Notes: generated by a model from the sequence alone, not told the origin. A stretch of 64,000 bases of DNA from Planococcus sp. CPCC 101016 (GCF_007859295.1 NZ_VOHB01000002.1:993624-1057623); one strand, 5' to 3'. Shown: positions 52,673 to 61,384, numbered from the stretch's first letter. Numbers and translations: made by a program.

Positions 52673-53380
52673 ATGGTTAAAAAGAAGAACAAACCCGAAG
52701 TGAAAAATAGAAAACTGATAGCATTCACAAACCCGAAATCTCGGGTGTCAGAACAGTTCAGAACCTTGCGGACGAATATACATTTCACTTCTCCTGATGG
52801 AGATATTCGGTCGCTGGTCGTTACTTCCGCTTCTCATTCAGAAGGCAAATCAACAACGGCTTCCAATTTAGCGATTGTTTTTGCGCAGGAAGGGAAACGT
52901 GTCTTGTTCATCGATGCCGATATGAGAAAACCAACCATGCATAACACGTTTAAAATCAGCAATGCGCGAGGGCTATCAAATGTATTAGCCCGTCAAATTG
53001 CGTTAAAAGTAGCGATTCAATCAGCTGAAATTGAAAATCTCGATCTTTTGCCATGCGGTCCTATTCCGCCGAATCCTGCAGAATTGTTAAGCTCTCACAA
53101 TATGGATCTTCTTTTTGAACAGGCATTGGATGCATATGATTTGCTGATTTTCGATACCCCTCCGGTCCTTTCTGTAACAGATGGTGTGATTTTAGCAAAT
53201 CGGTGTGAAGGCACGATTTTAGTAGTGAATTCCGGAAAGACAGAAAAAGAACATGCGATTAGAGCGAAAGAAGCGATTACCGCTTCAACAAAAAGCCGTT
53301 TGCTTGGAGCGGTGCTCAATAATGTCAAAGTTCAAAAAGATGATGCGTATACAGATTATTATGGTACGGAAGGACAATAG
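52673..53380 (+). CDS. CpsD/CapB-type tyrosine-protein kinase
   Basis: This 235-aa cytosolic BY-kinase has Walker A VTSASHSEGKSTTASNLA (about 49-66), Walker A' VLFIDADMRKP and Walker B LLIFDTPPVLS. It ends with a Tyr-containing tail, YTDYYGTEGQ, the probable autophosphorylation cluster. The N-terminal QFRTLRTNI motif contacts neighbouring subunits. It pairs with the Wzz-type protein 4 bp upstream. No tyrosine phosphatase (CpsB/YwqE type) is present in the window. Confidence 0.93.
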   Translation: MVKKKNKPEVKNRKLIAFTNPKSRVSEQFRTLRTNIHFTSPDGDIRSLVVTSASHSEGKSTTASNLAIVFAQEGKRVLFIDADMRKPTMHNTFKISNARGLSNVLARQIALKVAIQSAEIENLDLLPCGPIPPNPAELLSSHNMDLLFEQALDAYDLLIFDTPPVLSVTDGVILANRCEGTILVVNSGKTEKEHAIRAKEAITASTKSRLLGAVLNNVKVQKDDAYTDYYGTEGQ

Positions 53381-53391
53381 GAGATGGAATA

Positions 53392-53428
53392 GAAAAAAGT
53401 TCAATCAGGCAGCTGATTGAACTTTTTT
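53392..53428. terminator. bidirectional terminator at the end of the polysaccharide operon
   Basis: AAAAAGTTCAATCA pairs with TGATTGAACTTTTT, with poly-A and poly-T on both sides, between convergent genes. Confidence 0.88.
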
Positions 53429-53434
53429 ATTGGC

Positions 53435-53881
53435 TTATTCTGAACGTTCCTGCAAGTTGATCGGCCGAATGGTTCCCCAGCTTGAAACATCGATGGTTAC
53501 CTGCAGATCACGTGCTGATTCGAGCAAGGGTCCTTGTCCTTGCTCTACATAAAATTGCTCCAATTGAGGAGCTGTGACGCTGCCGCCATAAATGGAACCT
53601 TCAATGGCCCCAAAAAATGGTTCGTTTTCTATCCGGTCAATAACTGCATATCCGTCGTCAGCTTCTTTTAGAGTAAAGTAAACGGAGCTGTCATCTGTAA
53701 TGGAGTTCGACTTCAAATCGGGATATTGCAGCAAGACATATTCTCCGTAAAACGGATCAAAAGGGTCAAAAGGTTCAGCTCGTAAAATGTATTGTTCGCC
53801 AAACCAAGATGCTGCGTAATAGCTCATTAGCAGAATTACGACAACTGCAGTTTGGACGATTGGGAAAAGCCATGTTTTCAT
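53435..53881 (-). CDS. GDYXXLXY-motif protein
   Basis: This 148-aa membrane-anchored protein has one N-terminal helix (about 7-24). The motif FYGEYVLLQYPDL (residues about 43-55) follows an Asp-rich stretch; it matches the GDYXXLXY family with Glu in place of Asp at the second position. These proteins are commonly encoded beside DUF2157 proteins, as here. Function is unknown. The gene overlaps the upstream gene by 4 bp (ATGA), so it is translationally coupled to it. Confidence 0.8.
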   Translation of the reverse strand: MKTWLFPIVQTAVVVILLMSYYAASWFGEQYILRAEPFDPFDPFYGEYVLLQYPDLKSNSITDDSSVYFTLKEADDGYAVIDRIENEPFFGAIEGSIYGGSVTAPQLEQFYVEQGQGPLLESARDLQVTIDVSSWGTIRPINLQERSE

Positions 53882-55053
53882 AACTTCGCACCTTCTTTCC
53901 TGCGGTTAATCCACCAGGCCATAGCTGACAGCAGGAACAGAAGCAATGCACCAATCAGGAAGAAGAGCGACATATCGAGCCGTTCCCATGCATAAATAAT
54001 ATAGATGACGAATTGAACAATGATAAAGTAGACAAAGCCCAGTCCTAAAGGTTCGTTCTGACGCTGTGCTAAAATCAAGTAGGCTAACCCTGCCAATTCG
54101 GCAACTACCGCCAGACCGATAGCCGTTTCCTCGTAAAGCAGCAAACCAATTGCTCCGGGCACTGCCACCCAGGTGATGGAGCGGAATTTGAAAAAGCTAA
54201 GTGCGAATATGCCAATGCCTGCGAATGCCAGAGCAATGGCTTCTGCCATATGGCTTTCATCAATTATGCTAATGAAGGTTTGTCCGCGAACCGCTAAATA
54301 TACTACTAGCAACATGCCTGCTGCTATCAAATAAAGCGGCCGGATGGTTCGCTGTTTATTTTCCGGAACGATCAGTAGGAGGAGGACAAGCGCGAACAAG
54401 GTCCAGATTGGCCATAGCGAACTGTCATAGTCCACTAGCCCCCATAGCATGAATCCCGAAGCGAATAGCAGGATCCAACTAAAGGCCACAGGTGCAAAAC
54501 TTTTACTGAAGTAGAACCAGGCTGCAGTAATGATTACAAAGATCCCCCATTCCGTCCATCCGATATCAGGCAGGAACGAAATCAAGACGGCTCCACCGAA
54601 GAGAAAAGCGATGACCGAATAAATGAGGTTTCGCCAGTAAAAGTAATGAGCTAGCGATGCCAGGAACATAGCCCAAGGCAAAAGAGAGTTTGCCAAAGGG
54701 AAATGGAAAGTCTGCGCAGCTGTCAATAAAGTCGCGCCGAACATCGCAAGACCGATAACCCTGAAAAGAAGCGGATGGCCAACTGCTTTCTTCTGTGAGA
54801 AATGAGCAATGCTGTAAAAGAGCCACATCAAGCCGAGCATCAGCAGCACTTTTGCCAAGTCGGGTATAGCCTGCCAATTGGCTGCGATAAAGCTGAAAAC
54901 AGCCAGCGAAAAGAAAATCAATCCGACTATCAGAAGCAAGGGCAGCTTCCTCGGAGTAGGCTGACGCTTTTCAAAAGCTAGGATTCGTTCGGCTGTTTCT
55001 GAATCCATTAATCCAGCTTCTTGCCATTGTCTCAGTTTTTGGTCGGTGTTCAT
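53878..55053 (-). CDS. DUF2157 domain membrane protein
   Basis: This 391-aa protein has a soluble N-terminal part (QKLRQWQEAGLMDSETAERILAFEKRQ, about 5-31) typical of DUF2157, followed by about 11-12 membrane helices. GGAGG lies 7 nt before the ATG at 55053; the longer frame to 55143 has no ribosome site. The gene is co-transcribed with the GDYXXLXY gene. Biochemical function is unknown for the family. Confidence 0.85.
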   Translation of the reverse strand: MNTDQKLRQWQEAGLMDSETAERILAFEKRQPTPRKLPLLLIVGLIFFSLAVFSFIAANWQAIPDLAKVLLMLGLMWLFYSIAHFSQKKAVGHPLLFRVIGLAMFGATLLTAAQTFHFPLANSLLPWAMFLASLAHYFYWRNLIYSVIAFLFGGAVLISFLPDIGWTEWGIFVIITAAWFYFSKSFAPVAFSWILLFASGFMLWGLVDYDSSLWPIWTLFALVLLLLIVPENKQRTIRPLYLIAAGMLLVVYLAVRGQTFISIIDESHMAEAIALAFAGIGIFALSFFKFRSITWVAVPGAIGLLLYEETAIGLAVVAELAGLAYLILAQRQNEPLGLGFVYFIIVQFVIYIIYAWERLDMSLFFLIGALLLFLLSAMAWWINRRKEGAKL

Positions 55054-55130
55054 CGCTACGCCTCCTTCTGCTATTTCCTCCATTATATCCGGAATTTGCC
55101 AAATGATATAGACAAAATTACATATAGAAA

Positions 55131-55178
55131 AAGAACAAGCCAAACAGCGGAAAATAGATCCGTGTTTGGCTTGTTCTT
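55131..55178 (-). terminator. terminator of the GtrII-like gene
   Basis: AAGAACAAGCCAAACA/TGTTTGGCTTGTTCTT is a perfect 16-bp stem. On the minus strand TTTTTC follows it. It overlaps the stop codon of the gene ending at 55177. Confidence 0.85.
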
Positions 55179-56712
55179 ATTTTTGGAGTTTCACTACGAC
55201 CACATCATCGATGACCCGAACAGAATCTTTCGAAGGCCAAGCCTCCATTTCCGCAAACCATTCTGAGGCTGCGATTTCTTGGCGCTCAGGCTCAGAAATA
55301 AATTGGTAATTAACACCAAAATGATCTTTCATCATCGCGCTGTAATGGTAAGGAAGCGGTATAATACTATCACCTAAAGGACCGGTCATTCTCGGGATAT
55401 TCTCAGGAATGACTCTTGTGCTCAAAGATGAACCCAGTTGAACACGGCCGATTAATGCCAGTTTCGATTCGGAGGTGACACCTTCGGTTTGTTCAACTCT
55501 GCTGATCAGACGGTTAACGAATGCTGTTGATTTTTCATACTTTAGCTCCATATTCAAATACGAAATATTAGAAATGATGGAGAAGTTGAAAGCTACCACA
55601 AATACAATTACAACTGAAGTCCATGAAAATGCTTTGGCAGCAAAGTTTGGTTTGGTGAGATGCTCGTAGAAAAGAACCGGCAGCATGTAAAAGCTGACCA
55701 GAGCCATCACCATCAGCATATGGTAAACAACATCGGATGAAACAAAGTATAAAATATAAGCAGATAGAGGCATTAGCAATAGCAATGCAATGGCAATCAC
55801 TGTCATTGGAATATTGGTGAAGATGTGATTCTGAATCGTCAACAGAATAAAACCAACGGCAATAAGCAGGAATATGGCGACATTTAACCATTCAAACAAA
55901 TTAATCGGTGAGTCTGTGATGAATCCCCGGAAAAAGAAGAGCGTGAAGGAATCAAAGACTTGCTCAAAGCGATCGAAGATGGAACCACTGCTGTCACCCA
56001 CTGAATCCAAGCCTTGATAGCTTGAAATATTGCCCGCAAAAAAGCTGGTGTATAGTTTGAAGTTGATGGCGTATAAAGCCATTCCAATTATGCCTAACCC
56101 GAAAAAGCGAAGCGTATAGCTTTTTAATTGCTGGAAAGTAATCTTTCTGCCTACAATTTCAGTGACCAAAAAGATGATCATCAATGTTGACAGGAATGGT
56201 AAGTTAGCTTGATAGACTCCAACTCCTAAGTAGAAAATGACAGAACCCGGAACAAATCCGTATTTATAGGTTTTGGTGATAAGCAAGGCAAGCACTGTCA
56301 GCAAGGAGCCGAGCATATAGCCATCTGCAGTGAACATATAAGAAAAAGTTGAAGCGATAGTAGGGAACGTGATGATCAATCCGCTGATTGCAACAATCGA
56401 AAAGATCTTTTTCAATTGGAACAGTTCAGTCAGAATCACAGCCGTCAAAGCCAGATAAAGAATAGACAAAGTTCCATTAATCCATGGCAAGTCAAAATAG
56501 GAGCTTATTCCGCTGAATGGAGACAGGAAGAAGCGGCCGAGATTGCCTTTCAGCTGTGGACTGTGCATGTTTACAAGACTGTCGTGATTGGGAAGGATGT
56601 TTGTGAAAACAAACATATGGCATAAGAAACCGATAATGGCGGCCGATAGAAAAGCAGTTTTCCATTGTGGCTTGATTGCTAGTTTCCATTTCAGTAAAAA
56701 TTGTTCAGGCAT
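55177..56712 (-). CDS. GtrII-like glucosyltransferase domain membrane protein
   Basis: This 511-aa protein has about 10-12 membrane helices and an extracellular loop region carrying FVFTNILPNHDSL and GLDSVGDSSGS, features of the Glucos_trans_II/GtrII family. Such enzymes take a sugar from undecaprenyl-phosphate on the outside and attach it to a surface glycan. A GtrB-like gene is divergently transcribed next to it (56896) and would make the lipid-linked sugar. Start is ATG 56712, with GAGGAG 11 nt upstream. Confidence 0.78.
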   Translation of the reverse strand: MPEQFLLKWKLAIKPQWKTAFLSAAIIGFLCHMFVFTNILPNHDSLVNMHSPQLKGNLGRFFLSPFSGISSYFDLPWINGTLSILYLALTAVILTELFQLKKIFSIVAISGLIITFPTIASTFSYMFTADGYMLGSLLTVLALLITKTYKYGFVPGSVIFYLGVGVYQANLPFLSTLMIIFLVTEIVGRKITFQQLKSYTLRFFGLGIIGMALYAINFKLYTSFFAGNISSYQGLDSVGDSSGSIFDRFEQVFDSFTLFFFRGFITDSPINLFEWLNVAIFLLIAVGFILLTIQNHIFTNIPMTVIAIALLLLMPLSAYILYFVSSDVVYHMLMVMALVSFYMLPVLFYEHLTKPNFAAKAFSWTSVVIVFVVAFNFSIISNISYLNMELKYEKSTAFVNRLISRVEQTEGVTSESKLALIGRVQLGSSLSTRVIPENIPRMTGPLGDSIIPLPYHYSAMMKDHFGVNYQFISEPERQEIAASEWFAEMEAWPSKDSVRVIDDVVVVKLQK

Positions 56713-56895
56713 TTTCAATTTGCTCCTCGTATACGTTAGTAATCTCAGTAGTATTTGGCTGATAAATTCCATTTCTAATAATAACAAACTTTGTTTTGGA
56801 AAAATAGGGCGTTTCTTTAGTCTCTATGAGCTGAGCGGCTGGATATGCTATAATTCTCGTTAATCAGAACTAAATGAACGGAAGGTGAAACATGA

Positions 56896-57879
56896 ATGAA
56901 GTTAATAACAATCCTCATTCCTGCTTATAACGAAGAGGAAGTTTTAGAAACCTTGCTAGAGCGTTTGCTGCTGGTAACGACACAAATATCAAATTACAAA
57001 TTCGAGTTTCTGTTTGTCAATGATGGCAGCAGGGACCGGACACTCGACATGTTGAAGGATATGGCTAAACTTCATCCACAGATTGCCTACATTAATCTAT
57101 CCCGAAATTTTGGGAAAGAAGTTGCAATGCTGGCAGGTATTGACCATGTCAATGGAGATGCGGTCATCATCATCGATGCAGACCTGCAGGACCCGCCGGA
57201 AATGATTCCCGAAATGATTTCATACTGGGAACAGGGATATGACGACGTGTTCGCGAAACGCAACAGCCGTGCCGGGGAAACCTGGTTTAAAAAATGGTCC
57301 TCCAATTCGTATTACAATATTTTGGACAAGGTTTCCAATATTCCGATCCAAAACAATACAGGGGACTTCCGTCTATTGGACCGAAAATGCATCGAAGCAT
57401 TAAAAAAAATCCGTGAATCCCAGCGTTACACCAAAGGGATGTTCAGCTGGATCGGTTTTAATAAGAAAGAAATTTTGTTTGACCGGGATCCGCGAGCAGC
57501 AGGAACAACAAAATGGAATTATCCGAAGTTGGTGAATCTGGCAATTGACGGCATCACGTCTTCTACCGTTTTACCGCTCAGAATATCCTCTTTTCTTGGT
57601 ATTCTCGTATCAATTTTTGCCTTGATGTATATGTTGTTCCTTTTCTTCCGGACATTGATTTTCAACGATTCGATTCCAGGTTATCCGTCCATGATGTCCG
57701 TTATTTTGTTTCTGGGAGGCGTCCAATTGATTTCTTTGGGAATCATTGGTGAATATTTGGGCAAAATCTTTATTGAAACAAAAGGGCGGCCAGTTTACCT
57801 GATCCAGGAATACTATTCCAACTATCGCCAATACGAATCGCAGCAACTTGAAGAAGAAAAAGTCTATTTGAAAAAGTAA
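56896..57879 (+). CDS. GtrB/DPM1-like polyprenyl-phosphate glycosyltransferase
   Basis: This 327-aa protein has a GT2 catalytic domain (ILIPAYNEEEVLETLLERL, FVNDGSRDRTLDML, IDADLQDPPEMIPEMI with DxD, GTTKWNYPKLVNLAIDG) followed by two C-terminal membrane helices (about 237-260 and 270-292). GtrB-type enzymes make undecaprenyl-phosphate-linked glucose or another hexose on the inner face. The partner transferase is probably the divergent gene at 55177. GAAGGTGAAA precedes the ATG. No GtrA flippase gene is adjacent. Confidence 0.9.
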   Translation: MKLITILIPAYNEEEVLETLLERLLLVTTQISNYKFEFLFVNDGSRDRTLDMLKDMAKLHPQIAYINLSRNFGKEVAMLAGIDHVNGDAVIIIDADLQDPPEMIPEMISYWEQGYDDVFAKRNSRAGETWFKKWSSNSYYNILDKVSNIPIQNNTGDFRLLDRKCIEALKKIRESQRYTKGMFSWIGFNKKEILFDRDPRAAGTTKWNYPKLVNLAIDGITSSTVLPLRISSFLGILVSIFALMYMLFLFFRTLIFNDSIPGYPSMMSVILFLGGVQLISLGIIGEYLGKIFIETKGRPVYLIQEYYSNYRQYESQQLEEEKVYLKK

Positions 57880-57884
57880 AGTAT

Positions 57885-57929
57885 AATCCTGTCAATTCAA
57901 GCGAAAAGCTTGTGTTGACGGGATTTTTT
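57885..57929 (+). terminator. rho-independent terminator of the GtrB-like gene
   Basis: AATCCTGTCAA pairs with TTGACGGGATT around an inner AAGC/GCTT hairpin, followed by TTTTT. Confidence 0.82.
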
Positions 57930-57979
57930 GTTGGGTATTTCATAAAGATAAAGGGAAAAGAAGGGGCGGCAGCGAATTA

Positions 57980-58117
57980 ATGAAAGATATCATAAATGAA
58001 AATTATCTTAGAGATTCGAAAACCGAATTATTGTCTGGAAAGCTGATTTATAATCGGTCGGAAAGGGAAAAGAGGAAGAGGGAAGTCTTTAGGGCTGACC
58101 ATTTGAAGGGTGGCTGA
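57980..58117 (+). CDS. possible small ORF upstream of the flavin reductase
   Basis: This 45-codon frame from ATG 57980 ends 4 bp before the next start, covering its ribosome site, so translational coupling is possible. The sequence is highly charged and its ribosome site is distant. I recognise no family, and it could be chance. Confidence 0.2.
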   Translation: MKDIINENYLRDSKTELLSGKLIYNRSEREKRKREVFRADHLKGG

Positions 58118-58121
58118 ACAA

Positions 58122-58766
58122 ATGATTATTGATCCGTTGAACATGACAGCAAAACAAAACTATAAACTATTGATAGGCAGTGTCGTGCCGCGGCCGATCG
58201 CTTGGGTGTCGACCATGTCCTCGGATGGGATAGCAAATCTGGCACCTTTCAGTTTTTTTACGGTCGTGTCACGTAATCCACCGATGCTGGCGTTTTCTGT
58301 TGGAGAAGGTGTAGAGGGGCGTGCGGGTACTGTCAAAGACACGCTTCAAAATATCCGGGAAAACAAAGAGTTTGTCATCAATATCGTATCTGCGACACTG
58401 GCCAATGAAATGGCGAAAAGCGGCGAACATGTACCCCGTGAAATCGATGAATTCGACTATGCGAATTTGACTGCAGCAGAATCGATTGAAGTTTCTGTGC
58501 CGCGTGTTCTGGAAGCGCCCGTCAATATGGAATGCAAATTGCACGATATCATTCAACTGGGTGACGACCATCTCATTATCGGCAAATTGGTAAAGTTCCA
58601 CGTTAAAGACGAACTTTATCAAAACGGCCGAATCAATCTAGAAAAGCTGGCGCCTATTGGCCGTTTGGCCGGAAATTATGCGCCGGTGGAAACTATTTTT
58701 TCATTGCCGATTGACCATTTGGATGAAATTTTGAAATCTCCTGTGGATAAAACGGAAAAACCGTAA
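58122..58766 (+). CDS. flavin reductase (FMN-binding) family protein
   Basis: This 214-aa cytosolic protein has the FMN-binding split-barrel signatures LIGSVVPRPIAWVSTMSSDGIANLAPFSFFTVVSRNPP (about 18-55), DTLQNIRENKEFVINIV and HVKDELY. Related proteins reduce or bind FMN and support monooxygenases, though many are uncharacterised. AAGGGTGG precedes the ATG at 58122; GTG 58110 overlaps this site. It is followed by a terminator. Confidence 0.87.
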   Translation: MIIDPLNMTAKQNYKLLIGSVVPRPIAWVSTMSSDGIANLAPFSFFTVVSRNPPMLAFSVGEGVEGRAGTVKDTLQNIRENKEFVINIVSATLANEMAKSGEHVPREIDEFDYANLTAAESIEVSVPRVLEAPVNMECKLHDIIQLGDDHLIIGKLVKFHVKDELYQNGRINLEKLAPIGRLAGNYAPVETIFSLPIDHLDEILKSPVDKTEKP

Positions 58767-58780
58767 TCTATTGCTGATGC

Positions 58781-58822
58781 CGCCTTGGTTTATTCATTTG
58801 AATAACGGAGAGCGGCTTTTAT
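58781..58822 (+). terminator. terminator after the flavin reductase gene
   Basis: GCCGC/GCGGC flanks an inner TTATTC/GAATAA hairpin and is followed by TTTTATTTTA. The next gene's ribosome site lies just downstream. Confidence 0.6.
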
Positions 58823-58851
58823 TTTATAAAATAGAAGGAAGGGGTGTTTTG

Positions 58852-59397
58852 ATGGACTTGGATATAGAAAAAGTCAGCTTTCGTCGATTACGGCGTGAAC
58901 ATTTGCCGCAGCTCTATGAGTGGATTACAAAAGAGCCGCCTGCCACCCGGTTTTGGGGCTATAGGCAAGGTTCTACGTATGGCCAGTTTGCCCAGGAATT
59001 TACGGATAGCATTAAAGGCAAAGATCCCGTAAAGCCCTATATCATTTTTTATGAAGAAACATCGATTGGTTACATCCAGACTTACCACTGGAGCGATTAT
59101 CCCGGCTGCGAAAAATATGAGGAACTGCAAAAAGCTGCTGGGCTGGATGTGTTGATAGGTGCCAAAAACTTTCGCAATAAAGGGCTTGGTTCGCGTGTTC
59201 TCTGCAAATTCCTGAAAGAAATCATTTTTAAGGATTCAAAAACCCAATTTTGTGTTACCGATCCGGATGTCCGCAATACAGTGGCGATCCGTGCTTATGA
59301 AAAAACGGGCTTCCGCAAGACGCGGCAGGTCGATGAAATTTTAGATGAGCCACGTCCGGTCATGCTAATGCGTGTTGGCCGTAAAGAAGTGAAATAA
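58852..59397 (+). CDS. GNAT family N-acetyltransferase (AAC(6')-like)
   Basis: This 181-aa protein has the acetyl-CoA site LDVLIGAKNFRNKGLGSRVLCKFLKEIIF (about 98-126, Q/RxxGxG-type loop) and a C-terminal RAYEKTGFRKTRQV block. The N-terminal FRRLRREHLPQLYEWITKEP and the YIQTYHWSDYPG segment resemble aminoglycoside 6'-acetyltransferases and siderophore-type GNAT proteins. No antibiotic substrate can be inferred. AAGGAAGGGG precedes the ATG at 58852; the longer frame from 58771 crosses a terminator. Confidence 0.83.
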   Translation: MDLDIEKVSFRRLRREHLPQLYEWITKEPPATRFWGYRQGSTYGQFAQEFTDSIKGKDPVKPYIIFYEETSIGYIQTYHWSDYPGCEKYEELQKAAGLDVLIGAKNFRNKGLGSRVLCKFLKEIIFKDSKTQFCVTDPDVRNTVAIRAYEKTGFRKTRQVDEILDEPRPVMLMRVGRKEVK

Positions 59398-59398
59398 G

Positions 59399-59442
59399 AA
59401 AACCGTTTGCCCAGAGAAATCTGCTGGGTAAACGGTTTTTTT
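59399..59442 (+). terminator. rho-independent terminator of the GNAT gene
   Basis: AAAACCGTTTGCCCAG pairs with CTGGGTAAACGGTTTT (one mismatch), followed by TTT. Confidence 0.85.
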
Positions 59443-59490
59443 CTCCTGTTTGAATAGTGGATGGGCACTTATCAGGGAAAAGGACATTTT

Positions 59491-60207
59491 TTATTGACGC
59501 AGGTTTTTTTCACTTTCCGCTATGGCCAAGTCGATTGCATCCATCGGTTTGTCAATCATCTGTCCATGACCGACTGCCAGCAGCTGAGGATTCAGTTCGC
59601 GGATTTTCCGCGCGCTTTCTAGAGCCGTCTGTTTGTCCCAAGTCGCGAAGGCGGGAAATGGAAACAAGACTTTGAACGTTCCGGAAACTGCGATGCCGCC
59701 CCGCGTCTGGAAGGCGTCTCCCGCAATGAGAAACCGGTTGCGTGTGTTGAATAACGAAATAGAACCGGGAGTGTGTCCAGGTGTATTCACTACTTTCAAG
59801 GAGCCTACATGATCATTTTCTTCCAACAAACGGTCTGGCTGTGTCTTAATATTTTTGGGAACTCCGCCTTTAATCGCTGAATCGGGTTCGCCGGGAAGCA
59901 GGCTGGTGTCGCCCGCTAACAGCCGGGCGTCGCGCGATGACATACTGACAACGGCATCCGGCCATTCGCGTTTAATAGCATCCAACGCTCCGATGTGGTC
60001 ACTATGGGCATGTGTGATGATGATTTGAGTTAAAGGCTTCTTCATGACTCGGATGGACAATAAAATCTGTTTTGCATTAAAGCCAAGGGCAGCATCGACC
60101 AATGTCAATTCCGTTTCCTCGTCAATCACATAGCAGTTTACCGGGAAAAATCGGGGCATGAACGTCAATTGATAGACAGGTCCTTTTTTCGTCATCTGCA
60201 CAGCCAA
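59491..60207 (-). CDS. MBL-fold metallo-hydrolase
   Basis: This 238-aa protein has the metal-binding HAHSDH motif (about 66-71), a later NTPGHTPGSISLF with the third His, LIAGDAFQ (bridging Asp) and VGHGQM. This set defines the metallo-beta-lactamase/glyoxalase II fold; the substrate is unknown. The start is ambiguous: TTG 60207, GTG 60201 or ATG 60195, with AAGGAG upstream; GTG has the more usual spacing. Confidence 0.85.
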   Translation of the reverse strand: MAVQMTKKGPVYQLTFMPRFFPVNCYVIDEETELTLVDAALGFNAKQILLSIRVMKKPLTQIIITHAHSDHIGALDAIKREWPDAVVSMSSRDARLLAGDTSLLPGEPDSAIKGGVPKNIKTQPDRLLEENDHVGSLKVVNTPGHTPGSISLFNTRNRFLIAGDAFQTRGGIAVSGTFKVLFPFPAFATWDKQTALESARKIRELNPQLLAVGHGQMIDKPMDAIDLAIAESEKNLRQ

Positions 60208-60299
60208 TCAGCTCCTTATGGATGATGTTTTGTAAGTCACTTCCAGTTTACTCTGTTTATAAAGGTTGGAAAAGGTGTTTCGCAAGTAAATGAAGGCAA

Positions 60300-60385
60300 A
60301 TGGACAGTATTTATTCCTTAACGGACAGTATTTCGTCAGTTTGGACAGTATTCTAGTGAAATCGGACAATATGTCCAAATAAATG
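60300..60385. repeat. 21-bp-period array, GGACAGTAT family (4 units)
   Basis: Cores start at 60302, 60323, 60343 and 60364 (spacings 21, 20, 21): GGACAGTAT three times and GGACAATAT. The last unit runs into ATGTCCAAATAAATGG, like the array ends at 5800 and 8737. The rest of the gap to 60525 shows no gene. Confidence 0.78.
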
Positions 60386-60525
60386 GTAAAAATTCTGCCG
60401 ATAAGACAAAAATGTGGAAGGTTCGCGCTCAATTCATCAAAAGGAAATTTTGTATATTCATTTTTTATTGCCATGCAAAGACTTTTTATAACCAGCTCTT
60501 TATAATAAAACATAGGGGCTTTAAC

Positions 60526-60783
60526 ATGAAATATTTTGCAGTATCATTGCCGATGAAAGATGCTGACAAGAGCCAGAAATTTCGCCCTTAGCATCTGGAG
60601 TTTTTGAAAAATATGGGGAAGAATGAACAAGTTGCAGCCAATGGCAAGTTTACAGATGGTTCCAGAGGGTTGGTCATTTACAGAGTCGAATCAGTTGAAG
60701 CTTGTGAAGCATTGGTTAAAGAAGACCTATATGTGGCAAAAGGCGCCAGGCGATGCGAAATCTTTGAATGGGAATCAGTTTGA
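60526..60783 (+). pseudogene. YciI-like protein interrupted by an amber codon
   Basis: From ATG 60526 the frame reads MKYFAVSLPMKDADKSQKFRP, then TAG (60589-60591), then continues in frame HLEFLKNMGKNEQ, AANGKFTDGSRGLVIYRVES and EALVKEDLYV to TGA 60781-60783. Total length, 85 codons, and the RP-x-HLEFL and GPFxDGxG-like blocks fit the small YCII family. A single base change at the codon before HLEFL would explain the stop. It is therefore probably a recent pseudogene or a sequencing error; read-through is less likely. AGGGGC precedes the ATG. Confidence 0.65.
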
Positions 60784-60834
60784 GCGGATAATGTTACATT
60801 AAGAATGAAGGAGATTATTTGAGGAGGAAATCCG

Positions 60835-61380
60835 GTGCATGAGTTACAAGGCGTCTTGCCTGTTTTGCGCAATATGAAAGAATTTGAACGCTTGCTCAAT
60901 AGCGATCACGAATACATTATTTTTTTAGAAATCCGATTGGCTCAGCTGAAGCAATTGGTGACGGTTGCGAAAAAAGCTAAGAAAAAAGTGATCCTGCATG
61001 TGGATTTGATTCAGGGACTGAAGACGGATGCTTATGGATTCGAGTATTTGGTCAGGGAAGTCAAACCCGATGGCATCGTTTCAACACGCAGCAATGTCAT
61101 CGCTTTGGCAAAGAAAAATCATTTGCTGACGATACAGCGCCTATTTTTGCTTGATAGTCAGGCTCTTGAGCATAATATTAAGCTGATTAATCAAGTAACG
61201 CCGGATTATATCGAAATTTTGCCGGGAATTATTCCTTCGGTCATTAAAGAAGTATTCGACAAGACTGGCATCCCGGTAATTGCAGGTGGATTGATTCGCA
61301 CGAAAGAAGATATTCAACTGGCTTACGACGGCGGGGCAAAAGCGATTTCAACATCTCAGCCTGAACTTTGGGAAATATAA
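60835..61380 (+). CDS. glpP: glycerol-3-phosphate-responsive antiterminator
   Basis: This 181-aa TIM-barrel-like RNA-binding protein has GVLPVLRNMKEFERLL, IIFLEIRLAQL, VILHVDLIQGLKTDAYGFEYL, GIVSTRSNVIALAKK, IEILPGIIPSVI and IPVIAGGLIRTKEDIQLAYDGGAKAISTS, all characteristic of GlpP. In Bacillus, GlpP with glycerol-3-phosphate binds the leaders of glp transcripts and prevents termination. GGAGGAAATCCG precedes the GTG start. Its target leader lies directly downstream. Confidence 0.94.
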   Translation: MHELQGVLPVLRNMKEFERLLNSDHEYIIFLEIRLAQLKQLVTVAKKAKKKVILHVDLIQGLKTDAYGFEYLVREVKPDGIVSTRSNVIALAKKNHLLTIQRLFLLDSQALEHNIKLINQVTPDYIEILPGIIPSVIKEVFDKTGIPVIAGGLIRTKEDIQLAYDGGAKAISTSQPELWEI

Positions 61381-61384
61381 AATG

